Assembly (NCBI GenBank): GCA_035546295.1
Contig: DATKBT010000001.1
Location: forward strand, 1 to 60,166
Origin: DATKBT01 sp035546295
Lineage (GTDB): Bacteria > Acidobacteriota > Thermoanaerobaculia > Multivoradales > Multivoraceae
Direction: 5' to 3'
Length of the DNA stretch: 60,166 bases
The notes below the pieces were generated by a model. That model was not told the origin of the DNA and searched no databases. It was given only the letters and a program-made list of their open reading frames with translations. The translations under genes were made by a program, and so were the position numbers. Shown here piece by piece: positions 36,364-45,205 of the stretch (the first letter of the stretch is position 1; each line of letters begins with the position of its first letter).

Positions 36364-36909
36364 ATGAGCGAACCCAGGGAAGACGTGAAACGCCCGGCCG
36401 CCGTGCTGCGCGCCGCCGACATCGAGAGCCGGGCGCAGACCTTTTCGCACCCCTGGAACCCGCTCTCCCAGGTGACCGGCACCCGCATGTCGATGCTGGG
36501 CGGGCTCGAGCGCACCGGCCTCAGCCGGGTGCGGGTCGAGCCCGGAAGGGAGTCGTTCGCCTACCACTCCCACCACTTCGAAGAGGAGTGGCTCTACATT
36601 CTGAGCGGGCGCGCCGTCCTGCGCATCGAGGGCGTCGACCACGAGGTCGGCCCCGGCGACTTCGTCGCCTTTCCCGCCCCTTCCCAATCGCACCAGTTGG
36701 CGAACCCGTTCGACGAGCCGGTCGAGTACTTGATGGGGGGCGAGTCCCGCGAGTTCGAGATCGCCGACTTCCCCGAGCTCAACCGCCGCCTGCTGCGCTT
36801 CGGCGAGCGAGCCGAGGCGATGCCTCTCGACGCCGCGAAGCCCGTGGTCTTCGAGCCGCCCCGGCCACGGGAGGATCGCGAGGAGCAACCCGGCGGGGCA
36901 GAACCGTGA
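36364..36909 (+). CDS. Cupin-domain protein
   Basis: 181-aa single-domain cupin. Motif 1 YHSHHFEEEWLYILSG carries the His-His-Glu metal ligands and motif 2 GDFVAFPAPSQSHQL the last His. The DxPELNRRLLRFGERAEAM tail is typical of a family of small cupins often annotated as cupin, possibly sugar-binding or metal enzymes; no reaction can be assigned. Start ATG 36364. Convergent with the nucleotidyltransferase gene, so not clearly part of the polysaccharide operon. Confidence 0.88.
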   Translation: MSEPREDVKRPAAVLRAADIESRAQTFSHPWNPLSQVTGTRMSMLGGLERTGLSRVRVEPGRESFAYHSHHFEEEWLYILSGRAVLRIEGVDHEVGPGDFVAFPAPSQSHQLANPFDEPVEYLMGGESREFEIADFPELNRRLLRFGERAEAMPLDAAKPVVFEPPRPREDREEQPGGAEP

Positions 36910-36952
36910 GCGACGACCGGGGCGCGCACCGAGCGCAGCGGCGACCCGCGCG

Positions 36953-37801
36953 TCAATCCTGCGGCCCGACGAGATCCCGGGCCGTCCCCAGGTGCCGCAG
37001 CGGTTCTTCGATCTCCAGGGCGCGCACGACGGAGCCCTCCGCCAGCAGCGCGAGCACCACGTCCGGGAGCTCGTGCTCGCCGCGCACCGACGGCCGCACG
37101 GCGCGCGCCAGTGCGATGGCGCGCCTCGGCAGCACGTAGAGACCGGTGTTGTTCCACGAGCCGGGGTGGCTCCCCGCCGGCGGCTTCTCGACGATGGCGC
37201 GGACTCGAAGCGTGCCGTCGTCGCCGCTCTCGACGTCGACGGCAGCGCCCACCGACGGGTCGGTCTGCCGATCGATCCCCAGCACCGCGTCGACTCCGGG
37301 CTCGAAGGCGTCGATCAGCCGCCGCAGGACGCTCGCGGGAACGACCAGGTCGCCGAGCAACAACAGGAACGGCGCGTCTTCGAGCGCGGGCTCGGCGGCG
37401 GCCAGCGCGTGCGCGGTCCCGAGGGGGCTCTCCTGGCGCGGCAGCTCGATCGAGACCGCCGGCCACTCGTCGAGCGCCCCATCGCTCCGCACGTCGCTCA
37501 AAAACTCGCTCCGTCCCTCGCCGCGCCCCTGCGCCGCGGCGACTGCCTCGGCGATCCGCTCGCCGAGGTAGCCGACGACCACCGCGACCCGCCGGATGCC
37601 CGCTTCGGCAAGGGCGTCGAGCTGGTGGAAGAGGATCGGACGCCCGCCCACCTCGAGCAGCGGCTTGGGCCGCTCATCGGTCAGCGCCCCCATGCGCCGG
37701 CCGCGCCCGGCGGCGAGCACGACGGCCTGCTCGACCGGCCGCGCTCCGGCAAGGGCTCTTCGGTTCGGCCTGGACGGGGCAGAGGGCGGACGGGGTCCCA
37801 T
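36953..37801 (-). CDS. Sugar-1-phosphate nucleotidyltransferase
   Basis: 282 aa. Uses NTP to activate a sugar phosphate for polysaccharide synthesis. Signature near the N-terminus: LAAGRGRRMGALTDERPKPL (residues about 28-48), the site of nucleotide and Mg binding; GDLVVP holds the second metal Asp. It belongs to the GlmU/RmlA-like group without an acyltransferase beta-helix. The first 25 residues are Pro/Arg-rich and may not be translated, but no other in-frame start codon lies closer. Divergent from the flippase at 37852. Confidence 0.88.
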   Translation of the reverse strand: MGPRPPSAPSRPNRRALAGARPVEQAVVLAAGRGRRMGALTDERPKPLLEVGGRPILFHQLDALAEAGIRRVAVVVGYLGERIAEAVAAAQGRGEGRSEFLSDVRSDGALDEWPAVSIELPRQESPLGTAHALAAAEPALEDAPFLLLLGDLVVPASVLRRLIDAFEPGVDAVLGIDRQTDPSVGAAVDVESGDDGTLRVRAIVEKPPAGSHPGSWNNTGLYVLPRRAIALARAVRPSVRGEHELPDVVLALLAEGSVVRALEIEEPLRHLGTARDLVGPQD

Positions 37802-37851
37802 CGGTCGCGCGGCGCCGCTCGATCGACCGCGGGCTCCGCGAGGCCGACTGT

Positions 37852-39369
37852 ATGCTCGCGACGCCCCGGTTTCCGACCGCCCAGCGCGGAGCTCGTCTCC
37901 GCGAGCTCCAGCTCCCCGAGCTTCGTCCCGAGCCCGGCATGCCCCACGATTCCAAGCTCCTGGTCCAGTCGGCGGGCGCGGCGACGCTGTCCCAGGTCTG
38001 GCGGATGGCGGTCACCATGGGCACCTACATGGTGCTGCGCCGGTTCATCCCGCCCGAGGAGATGGGGGTGTGGAGCTGGGCCGAGCCGCTGTTCGTGCTG
38101 ATCGCGCAGATCCGCGACCTCGGCGTGCCGGGTCACGTCGTGCGCATGCGCGATCGCACCTACGGCAACTACCTGGTGCTGCAGGTGGTGTGGGGAGGTC
38201 TGCTGGCGGGGGCGCTGGCACTGGGCGCACCGCTGCTCGCCGAGGCCTTCGCCGGGCGCGACGCGCAGACCGCGCCGGTGCTGCGCTGGATGTGCCTGTT
38301 CCTGTTCGTCCAGGGGCTGGCCTCGGTTCCGCTCACCTACTTCGAGGTGGAGCAGCGGGTGGTGCGCACGATCCCCGCCGAGCTGGCGCGCAACGTCGGC
38401 TTCGCGGCGCTCTCGCTGGTCCTCGCCTGGCGTGGGTTCGGAGTGTGGAGCGTGGTGCTCGCCCATACCGCGTCGTACGTGATCTACGCCGTCGCGCTCT
38501 GGCTGCGGGCGGCGGGCGACATCCCGCTCCGCTACCAATCGGCGGCGACCGCCGGTCTGGTTCGCTCGAGCTGGCCGCTGGCGGTGATGTCGCTGCTCGA
38601 GCTGGCCGTCCTCAACCTCGATCCGCTGATCATCGGGCTGGTCCTGCCCCAGGCCGCGGTGGCGCGCGCCTCGCTCGCCATCCTCGCGCTGTTCTTCTTC
38701 TCGCGCTCGGTCGCCGACGCGGTCGGCCGCTCGGTCTATCCGGCGCTGGTCGCGCACCACCACCAACCGGAGCGGAGCTTCGAGCTCTACCGGCTGGCGA
38801 CGCTGTTCCTGGTCAGCTTCGTGGTGCCGCTCTCGTTCGGAGCGTTCCTCAACGCCGAGGCGGTCGCGCTCGTGCTCGGCGGCGAGCAGTGGATCGGCGC
38901 CGGGCGCTACCTCACGGTCGCGGCGTTCGTGCCCTTCCTTCGACCTCTCACCATGTTCGGGCGCGAGTACCTGATGGTGGTGCACCGCGACCGCCTGTTG
39001 ATCCTCTACACGCTCACCAACCTCCTGTCCCTCGGCGGCCTCGGCTACTGGCTGGTGCGGGGCGAGCTGCGGGAGCTGGGGATGGCGGTCGCCGGCTACT
39101 TCCCGCTCGGAACCCTGCTGCTGGGCTGGGGCCTGCGCCAGATCGCGCCCCGCTCGTTCGACCGGCTGCTGGTCGAGATCGGCGAGCTGTACCTGCTGGG
39201 GCTGCTGTGCTTCGGGTGGATCTGGTGGGTGCCGGCGGAGCGGATGTGGCTGCGCTTCGGCCTGTCGGCGGTGGCGGCAGCGGTGTGCGTCGCAATCGCG
39301 CTGTGGCGGCATCGCGCGGCGTACCGGAGGTTCTTGGGCACGGAAGCCGACGCTGCGCTTTCGCAGTAG
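37852..39369 (+). CDS. Polysaccharide flippase (Wzx/MATE-like)
   Basis: 505 aa with 12 or more predicted TM helices, such as YLVLQVVWGGLLAGALALGA and SRSVADAVGRSVYPALV. It would move lipid-linked oligosaccharide units across the inner membrane. The opening SKLLVQSAGAATLSQVWRM and PPEEMGVW match the oligosaccharide flippase family. Start ATG 37852 is taken; ATG 37939 (MPHDSKLL) is a strong alternative that removes 29 poorly conserved residues. It is followed 10 bp later by a glycosyltransferase and then a deacetylase in the same direction, an operon for a surface glycan. Confidence 0.88.
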   Translation: MLATPRFPTAQRGARLRELQLPELRPEPGMPHDSKLLVQSAGAATLSQVWRMAVTMGTYMVLRRFIPPEEMGVWSWAEPLFVLIAQIRDLGVPGHVVRMRDRTYGNYLVLQVVWGGLLAGALALGAPLLAEAFAGRDAQTAPVLRWMCLFLFVQGLASVPLTYFEVEQRVVRTIPAELARNVGFAALSLVLAWRGFGVWSVVLAHTASYVIYAVALWLRAAGDIPLRYQSAATAGLVRSSWPLAVMSLLELAVLNLDPLIIGLVLPQAAVARASLAILALFFFSRSVADAVGRSVYPALVAHHHQPERSFELYRLATLFLVSFVVPLSFGAFLNAEAVALVLGGEQWIGAGRYLTVAAFVPFLRPLTMFGREYLMVVHRDRLLILYTLTNLLSLGGLGYWLVRGELRELGMAVAGYFPLGTLLLGWGLRQIAPRSFDRLLVEIGELYLLGLLCFGWIWWVPAERMWLRFGLSAVAAAVCVAIALWRHRAAYRRFLGTEADAALSQ

Positions 39370-39379
39370 CCTTCGGCCG

Positions 39380-40657
39380 ATGCCCTCGCGAGGAACCTCT
39401 CCCAATGGCGCCGACCGGCCCGCCACCGGCCTTCTCGGCGGTGACCCGCCTGGACGTGACCTGCTCGCGGACGCGCGGCGCCTCACGCGCAAGCTGGCGC
39501 GGCGGGTGCGCGGGATCGAGCGGCGGGTGGTACGGCTCGAGCCGGCGGGGAGGCCGCGAGGGCGAATCCTGTTCTCGTACGTGCTCGATCCGCTGCTTGA
39601 GCCGCGCGAGGCGCCGGTCGATCGCACCCACACCCACTTCTGGGAGTCCCGTCAGATGGCCTGGGCGCTGGTCGATGCCGGCTGGGCGGTCGATGCCGTG
39701 CACTGGACGAACCACCGGTTCGTGCCCGAGCTCGCCTACGACGCCGTGCTCGACGTGCGCACCAACCTGGAGCGCTGGGTGGGCCGCCTCCCCTCCTCGA
39801 CGCTGCGGCTCTTCCACTGCGACACCGCGCACTGGTCGTTCAACAATCGTGCCGAGAAGCAGCGGCTCGACGAGCTCGCCGAGCGACGCGGCATCGTGCT
39901 CGCACCGCACCGCGAAATGCCGCCCAACCGGGGGATCGAGCTGGCCGATCACGGCACCTACCTCGGCAACGAGTTCACCCGCTCGACCTATCGGGAGTGG
40001 GGCACGCCGATGACGCGCATCCCGGTGTCGGTGCCGTGCACCTACGATTGGCAGCAGGGCAAGGACTTCGAGGCGGCGAGGCGGCGGTTCCTGTGGTTCG
40101 GCAGCGGCGGGCTGGTGCACAAGGGGCTCGACCTGGTGCTCGAGGCCTTCGCCGAGATGCCCGACCTCGAGCTGGTCGTCGCCGGTCCGATCCGTCGCGA
40201 GCGCGACTTCGCTCGGGCCTTTCGCCACGAGCTCTACGAGCTCCCGAACGTCGAGACCGTCGACTGGGTCGACGTCGCGTCGGCGCGCTTCGTGGAGATC
40301 TGCCGGGGCAGCGTCGGGCTGGTCTATCCGTCGTGCTCGGAGGGGGGCGGCTCGAGCGCGCTCACCTGCCTGCACGCCGGGCTGATCCCGGTGCTCACGC
40401 GCGAGGCGAGCGTCGATCTCGATCCAGCCTGGGGCGTCGAGCTCGAGACGGCGAGCGTCGAGGAGATCCAGGCTCGCGTGCGCGAGCTCGCCGAGCGCCC
40501 TGCCGGCGAGCTCGAGGAGATGGCGCGCGGCGCCTGGGAGTGGGTCAGGGCGCACCACACCCGCGAGGTGTTCGCCGAGGCCTGGCGGCGCTTCACCGAG
40601 GAGCTCACCGGCGGCCGGCTGCGAGGCGCGGTCACCTTCGACCGGAACCTCGAGTGA
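39380..40657 (+). CDS. Glycosyltransferase, GT-B (group 1) family
   Basis: 425 aa, cytoplasmic. The C-terminal half has the nucleotide-sugar-binding elements of GT4-type enzymes (FLWFGSGGLVHKGLDLVLEA; LVVAGP; YPSCSEGGGSSALTCLHAGL with the acidic/Ser donor site). The N-terminal half is unusual (FHCDTAHWSFNNRAEKQRL). The first 60 residues are basic and low-complexity. Next to a flippase and a PIG-L deacetylase, it probably adds a sugar to a surface polysaccharide repeat. Start ATG 39380, 10 bp after the flippase stop. Confidence 0.88.
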   Translation: MPSRGTSPNGADRPATGLLGGDPPGRDLLADARRLTRKLARRVRGIERRVVRLEPAGRPRGRILFSYVLDPLLEPREAPVDRTHTHFWESRQMAWALVDAGWAVDAVHWTNHRFVPELAYDAVLDVRTNLERWVGRLPSSTLRLFHCDTAHWSFNNRAEKQRLDELAERRGIVLAPHREMPPNRGIELADHGTYLGNEFTRSTYREWGTPMTRIPVSVPCTYDWQQGKDFEAARRRFLWFGSGGLVHKGLDLVLEAFAEMPDLELVVAGPIRRERDFARAFRHELYELPNVETVDWVDVASARFVEICRGSVGLVYPSCSEGGGSSALTCLHAGLIPVLTREASVDLDPAWGVELETASVEEIQARVRELAERPAGELEEMARGAWEWVRAHHTREVFAEAWRRFTEELTGGRLRGAVTFDRNLE

Positions 40658-40664
40658 GCGTGCG

Positions 40665-41498
40665 GTGTTGACCACCAGCGAGACGCCCGCGCGTCGGAGC
40701 TCTGAGCCCTCCGAGCTTTCTGAGCCCTCTGAGCTCACCGAGCCGGCCGAGGCGCTGACCCGGTACGACCTCGTGGTGCTGTCGCCCCACCTCGACGACG
40801 CCGCGCTCTCCTGCGGCGGCTCGATCCACCGCTGCTCCCGAGACGGCGGCCGGGTGCTGGTCGCCACCCTGTTCGCCGGCGACCTGCCGGCCGCTCCCTC
40901 GCCGTTCGCGCGCGAGGTCGAGGCGCTGTGGGGGCTCGGGGATCGCGTGATGGAGGAGCGGCGCGCCGAGGACGATCGCGCGATGTCGGTCCTCGGCGCC
41001 GAGGTCCGGCGTTTCGACCTGGTCGACGCCCTCTACCGGACGGACGGCGACGGCCAGCCGCTCTATCCGAGCCTGCGCGCTCTGCGCGCGGAGGTGCGGG
41101 ACCCTCCCGCGATCCAGGAGCGGGTCCAAGCGTGCCTCGAGGCCCTCCCCTCGGGCGGGCGCCTGCTCGCGCCGCTCGCGGTCGGCGGCCACGTCGACCA
41201 CCAGCTCACCCGCAGCGCCGCCGAGACGGTGTACGACGCCGCCCCCGAGCTGCGCTTCTACGAGGACTACCCCTACTCGCGCAGCCGCTTCGCCTTGCGC
41301 CGGGCCCTGCGCCGGAGGCGCCGCTGGATCCAGGACCTCGTCGAGCTCGAGCAGCCCGACGTCGAAGCCCGCTGCGCCGCGATTCTCGCCTACCCCTCCC
41401 AGCTCGGAGCGGCGTTCGACGGCGAGCGCGACGTGCGCCGCCAGGTGCGCCGCCAGGTCTCACGCCGCGGCGGCGAGCGGCTCTGGCGCCGCCGCTAG
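40665..41498 (+). CDS. PIG-L (LmbE) family deacetylase
   Basis: 277 aa, zinc-dependent N-acetylglucosaminyl deacetylase fold. Metal and catalytic residues: PHLDDAALSCGG (His-x-Asp-Asp) and HVDHQ (His and Asp pair). It likely removes N-acetyl groups from the glycan made by the operon. The N-terminus contains a small internal repeat (SEPSELSEPSEL). Start GTG 40665, 8 bp after the preceding stop. Its stop codon TAG (41496-41498) lies inside the left end of dispersed repeat copy B. Confidence 0.9.
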   Translation: MLTTSETPARRSSEPSELSEPSELTEPAEALTRYDLVVLSPHLDDAALSCGGSIHRCSRDGGRVLVATLFAGDLPAAPSPFAREVEALWGLGDRVMEERRAEDDRAMSVLGAEVRRFDLVDALYRTDGDGQPLYPSLRALRAEVRDPPAIQERVQACLEALPSGGRLLAPLAVGGHVDHQLTRSAAETVYDAAPELRFYEDYPYSRSRFALRRALRRRRRWIQDLVELEQPDVEARCAAILAYPSQLGAAFDGERDVRRQVRRQVSRRGGERLWRRR

Positions 41499-41680
41499 CC
41501 TCCGAATCTGCTGGGCGCGCTGCGCGCGCTATAGCAGATCTCCGGCTAGCGATTTTTTCGCGGCTCCACTCCGAGCTGAGGCGAAGCAGAAGCGAGAAGC
41601 GGTGAGGTGCGCTGAGCCTGCGAAGCGCGCCGAGCCCGGCGCCTACGGCGCGTCGCCGCGGACAGCCGTAGAACCGAGAG
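41494..41680 (+). repeat. Two-hairpin dispersed repeat, copy B
   Basis: Outer stem GCTAGCC (41494-41500) / GGCTAGC (41544-41550); inner stem ATCTGCT (41506-41512) / AGCAGAT (41533-41539); the loop contains GCGCGC-TGC-GCGCGC. The second hairpin arm CGCGGC is separated from its partner region (GCGCC-TAC-GGCGC, GCCGCG) by about 65 extra bases compared with copies A and C. The left end includes the stop codon of the deacetylase gene. Confidence 0.85.
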
Positions 41681-41750
41681 ACTGCTGCTCCAGACGCTGC
41701 CGGTGACTCGGAAAGGCTCGTTGCTCAGAAGTGGACCAACTCACTCAAAG

Positions 41751-41779
41751 TTCGAACACCCCCCGAAATTCGAACACCC
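41751..41779 (+). repeat. Direct repeat TTCGAACACCC, two copies
   Basis: TTCGAACACCC at 41751-41761 and 41769-41779 with 7 bp between, upstream of the RepA gene. Could be a replication iteron remnant; two units are too few to be sure. The remaining sequence 41780-41909 holds a short open tail (LYAWLREVMAMREAA, stop 41824-41826) that may be the end of a lost gene. Confidence 0.55.
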
Positions 41780-41909
41780 TCTACGCCTGGCTCCGCGAGG
41801 TCATGGCGATGCGGGAGGCCGCCTGAGATGGCGGCGACTCCGGCAGCATCGGCCGTGCTGATTCTCGGCCCCTCGAACCCGGCCGCTCCGGCGGCCGAGC
41901 GGAGGGGCC

Positions 41910-42848
41910 ATGGGCGAATCGAGAAGCGAGCGAGCCGGCCAGCGGAGCCTGCCGTCACAGTGTCATTCTGCAAGTGTTGAGAAGCGGCGGCGCCGGCTGG
42001 ATGCACTGATCCGCCAAGCGCTGTCGTTCGACGACGAGGACGCCTACAGCGCCGGAGAAGTCGGCTTCCTCGCTCGTATACTGGTCCAGGCGACTCTGCC
42101 GCACAGCGACCCGAAGTCCAACGAGTTCGTCCGGCGCAACGGCCACTACACGCTCTCGATCCTGGCGCCGAAGGAGGTCGGCCTCCCGTACGGCCGCTAC
42201 CCCCGTCTGGTCCTCGCCTACCTCAACACCGAAGCGGTCAAGCGGAAGACGCGGCACATCGAGCTCGACCACCACTTCTCCCACTTCTGCGCCGCGCTCG
42301 GCATCCCGCCAACGACCGGCCCTCGCGGTTCGCTGCCGATGCTCCGCGAGCAGATGCAGCGGCTCTTCACCTCGACCTTCCAGTGCATCTTCCACGACGA
42401 GAAGAACCGCCACGCCGGCGACGGCTTCCTGATCGCCGAGAAGCTTGCCCTATGGTGGGATCCTCGACGGGACTGTGGTAACGCAGCCTGGGGATCGCAC
42501 GTCGTCCTCTCTGAGCGGTTCTTCCGGGAGGCAACCGAGGCGCCGGTACCTCTGGATCTTCGCGTTCTCCGCGCCCTGCGCTCTCCGTTCGAGATCGACA
42601 TCTACGTCTGGCTGACCTGGCGGTTCTTCCGACTGCGGAAGCCGGTCATGATTCCCTGGCGCTCCCTGCAGCTTCAGTTCGGCTGCAGCTACAAGAACCC
42701 TCGTCACTTCAAGAGGCGATTTCTGCGGTATCTGAAGAGCGTCCTCAGCTACTACCCGGAGGTGCGATTGCGGAACTCCGCTTCCGGGCTGCTGCTCAAT
42801 CCGTCTCCGACTCACGTCTCGCCGCGAGCCTCACAGCTGAAACTGTGA
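41910..42848 (+). CDS. Plasmid-type replication initiator (RepA-like)
   Basis: 312 aa. Matches the plasmid-encoded RepA family: FTLSILAP-type entry (YTLSILAPKEVGLPYGRYPR), a central LPMLREQMQRLFTSTFQC, LWWDPR, FFREATEAPVPLDLRVLRAL, and FEIDIYVWLTWRFFRLRKPV with IPWRSLQLQFG and the C-terminal FKRRFLRYLKSVLSYYPEVRL. Proteins of this family start replication of broad-host plasmids by binding origin iterons. The ATG follows GGAGGGG. Full length for the family, so it may still be functional. It opens the accessory island, and a 33-residue fragment of a related protein lies at the other end. Confidence 0.85.
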   Translation: MGESRSERAGQRSLPSQCHSASVEKRRRRLDALIRQALSFDDEDAYSAGEVGFLARILVQATLPHSDPKSNEFVRRNGHYTLSILAPKEVGLPYGRYPRLVLAYLNTEAVKRKTRHIELDHHFSHFCAALGIPPTTGPRGSLPMLREQMQRLFTSTFQCIFHDEKNRHAGDGFLIAEKLALWWDPRRDCGNAAWGSHVVLSERFFREATEAPVPLDLRVLRALRSPFEIDIYVWLTWRFFRLRKPVMIPWRSLQLQFGCSYKNPRHFKRRFLRYLKSVLSYYPEVRLRNSASGLLLNPSPTHVSPRASQLKL

Positions 42849-42890
42849 CGATCTGCGTGCAGCTGCCGGGAGGAGGGGAGGGGCGACAGA

Positions 42891-43628
42891 TCATCGAAGG
42901 CGCTTGACGAAGGCCTCGGCGAAGGATCCCTCGGGCTCGGTAACCAGCCTGTCGGTCGGCCCGATCTGAGTCACGATACCGCCTTCCAGGATCGCCACGC
43001 GGTCGGCGAGCGCTCTGGCCTCCTCGGGATCGTGCGTCACGAGGAGGGTCGGTACCCGCCGCTCGGCCAGCAGCTCGCGAACCAGCCTCATCAGCCGCTC
43101 CTTGAGCGCGACATCGAGGCTCGAGAACGGCTCGTCGAGCAGCAGGGCCGCCGGCTCGTAGACGAGAGCTCGCGCCAGCGCGACGCGCTGCTGCTCGCCG
43201 CCCGAGAGCTCACCCGGGTAGGCACCGCTCCGATCTGCCAGGCCGACGCGGCCGAGCCACTCTCTGATCGGCTCCCGCGTGGCGGCGCGGGAGACGCCCT
43301 TGGCGGATAGAACGAACTCCAGGTTTCCCGCGACCGTGAGATGCGGCCAGAGAGCGAGGTCCTGGAAGACAATCGCGAGATTGCGCTCCTCCGGTGGGAG
43401 GGTCGAACGGTTGCCGATGCTCGCATCCCGACCGCCGACCCGGATGATGCCGCTGCGGGGAACGACCAGGCCCAGGATCGCTCGCAGCAGCGTCGACTTG
43501 CCGCTGCCCGAAGCACCCGCCACGGCGAGGACCTCGCCCTGCGAAACGGCGAAGGTGACGTCCCGGAGGACCGGCCGTCCCGCGACATCGACGCCGAGAC
43601 CGTCCACCTCGATGGCAGGAGAGCTCAC
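42891..43628 (-). CDS. ABC transporter ATPase (Fe3+-type importer)
   Basis: 245 aa. Walker A GASGSGKST, signature LSGGEQQRVALARAL, Walker B LLLDEPFSSLD, H-loop THD. It powers the permease encoded just upstream in the same operon. The family pattern fits ferric, spermidine or sulfate-type importers. GTG start at 43628 overlaps the permease stop by 4 bp (GTGA). Last gene of a five-gene minus-strand operon. Confidence 0.92.
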   Translation of the reverse strand: MSSPAIEVDGLGVDVAGRPVLRDVTFAVSQGEVLAVAGASGSGKSTLLRAILGLVVPRSGIIRVGGRDASIGNRSTLPPEERNLAIVFQDLALWPHLTVAGNLEFVLSAKGVSRAATREPIREWLGRVGLADRSGAYPGELSGGEQQRVALARALVYEPAALLLDEPFSSLDVALKERLMRLVRELLAERRVPTLLVTHDPEEARALADRVAILEGGIVTQIGPTDRLVTEPEGSFAEAFVKRLR

Positions 43629-45205
43629 CTTCGCGCCCTCCAGGCCAGCGCGAGCCCGCCCGAGGCGAGCACGGCGGCAACGACGAGCACCTGGACGATC
43701 GCCAGTGCCGCCACGATCTCCGGTGGGCCGTTCGCCTCGAGGGTGAAGATCCGGACCATGAGCGGCTCGCGCCCGGGAGGGTAGAACAGAACGAATAGGT
43801 CGAGATCTCGCAAGCAGAAGACCAGGGTGAGGACGAAGGCGAGGACGAGACCGCGCCAGTGAAGGGGAATCACCAGGGAGAGGAGTCGGCGGCCGTAGCC
43901 GGCGCCGGCCACCTGGCCGGCCTCCTCGAGCCCTGGCGATGACTGGGCGAAGGCGACGGTCGCGGTGCGGACCGCGAGGATCGAGTAGCGCGCGGCACCG
44001 GCGAGCACGAGGATCGGCCAACCACGATAGACCCACGAGGTCTCGGGACGATTCCAGGCCGCGATCAGTCCTACGCCCCATACCGCCGCCGGCGTCAGGA
44101 GGCCGAGAAAGAGAACCGCGTCGAGGAGCCGCCCGAAGGGTCGACGCTGCACCAGCGCGTGCCCGACGAGAACGGCGATCACCAGGGCGGCGGCCGCCGC
44201 CGCCGTGGCCATCGTGAGACTCGTCCAGAGGCTTCCTCCGAGCCAGCCCGCGACCGACGACAGCGAGGGGCTCTCCTTCGCGCGCCAGGCGAGGCTGGCG
44301 AGCGGAGCGATGGAGACGAGGCCGAGGGCGATCGCCAGCGCCGTCGCCGCGGGCCGCCACCGCCCGAGGGGCAGGGGCTCCCGGATTCTGCGAAGCCCCA
44401 CGAGCTCGAAGCGGCGGCGGCCGACGAGCCGCCGTTCCAGAATCACCAGGAGCAGCCCGACAGCGAGCAGCGGCGCCGCGAGCACCACGGCCTCACCCGG
44501 CGCGTAGTCGATGCCCCCGAGCCGTGAGAAGACGCTCTCGACGTAGGTCCGGCCGCCGAGAAAGAGGGGCACCCCGAGCTCCGAGGCGGCCAATGCGAAG
44601 ACGATCAGGCCGCCGAGAGCCACCGCCGGCCGCGCGGCCGGCAGCAGAATGCCGCGGACGGCCCGAAGCGGTGGAGCGACCACTCGAGCCGACTCCTCGA
44701 GCGACTGCTCGATCCCCGCCAAGGCAACCGCCGTGAGCGCCGTGACGACGGGAGCGAGAGCCACGGAGAGGACCATCACGACCCCGAAGGTGCTGAACAG
44801 CAGCTCCGCCGGCCGGCCACCGGGTGCGAGCAGGTAGGACCATCCGAGCGCGAGCAGGAAGGGTGGCACGAACAGAGGCACCGTGTGGATCATCCAGAGC
44901 ACCCGCCGGCCGGGCACGTCGCTGCGGCCGAAGACGAATCCGAGAGGAACGCCGACGAGGATCGCGATCGCGGTGACGGCCAGGGCGCTGGCGACCGTGC
45001 GCGCGAACAGAAGCCAGAGCGCCGAGCGACCGAGCAGGCCGAGGCTCCCTTCTTCCGACACGACGAGCTCCGCCAGCAAGGCAGCGATCGGGGCTCCCAC
45101 CAGGATCGCGACCACGAGGGCCAGTCCACCGGCGAGGAGCCGCTGCTGCTGCCGCCGCAGCCAAGCGCTGGCCGACGGGACAAGGAAACCCGCATCGCGC
45201 GTCAC
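43625..45205 (-). CDS. ABC transporter permease, fused two-unit type (Fe3+-type)
   Basis: 526 aa with about 12 TM helices in two homologous halves (the fused form seen in SfuB/FbpB-type iron permeases). Each half has an EAA-like cytoplasmic loop: SLEESARVVAPPLRAVRGILLP in the first and GLEEAGQVAGAGYGRRLLSLVIP in the second. It forms the inner-membrane channel for the substrate caught by the binding protein encoded two genes upstream. GTG start at 45205 overlaps the stop of the MFS gene (GTGA). Confidence 0.9.
   Translation of the reverse strand: MTRDAGFLVPSASAWLRRQQQRLLAGGLALVVAILVGAPIAALLAELVVSEEGSLGLLGRSALWLLFARTVASALAVTAIAILVGVPLGFVFGRSDVPGRRVLWMIHTVPLFVPPFLLALGWSYLLAPGGRPAELLFSTFGVVMVLSVALAPVVTALTAVALAGIEQSLEESARVVAPPLRAVRGILLPAARPAVALGGLIVFALAASELGVPLFLGGRTYVESVFSRLGGIDYAPGEAVVLAAPLLAVGLLLVILERRLVGRRRFELVGLRRIREPLPLGRWRPAATALAIALGLVSIAPLASLAWRAKESPSLSSVAGWLGGSLWTSLTMATAAAAAALVIAVLVGHALVQRRPFGRLLDAVLFLGLLTPAAVWGVGLIAAWNRPETSWVYRGWPILVLAGAARYSILAVRTATVAFAQSSPGLEEAGQVAGAGYGRRLLSLVIPLHWRGLVLAFVLTLVFCLRDLDLFVLFYPPGREPLMVRIFTLEANGPPEIVAALAIVQVLVVAAVLASGGLALAWRARR

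Noticed and set aside
37681..40867. Long minus-strand open frames opposite the flippase and glycosyltransferase
   Set aside because: Antisense shadows of genes with clear family motifs.
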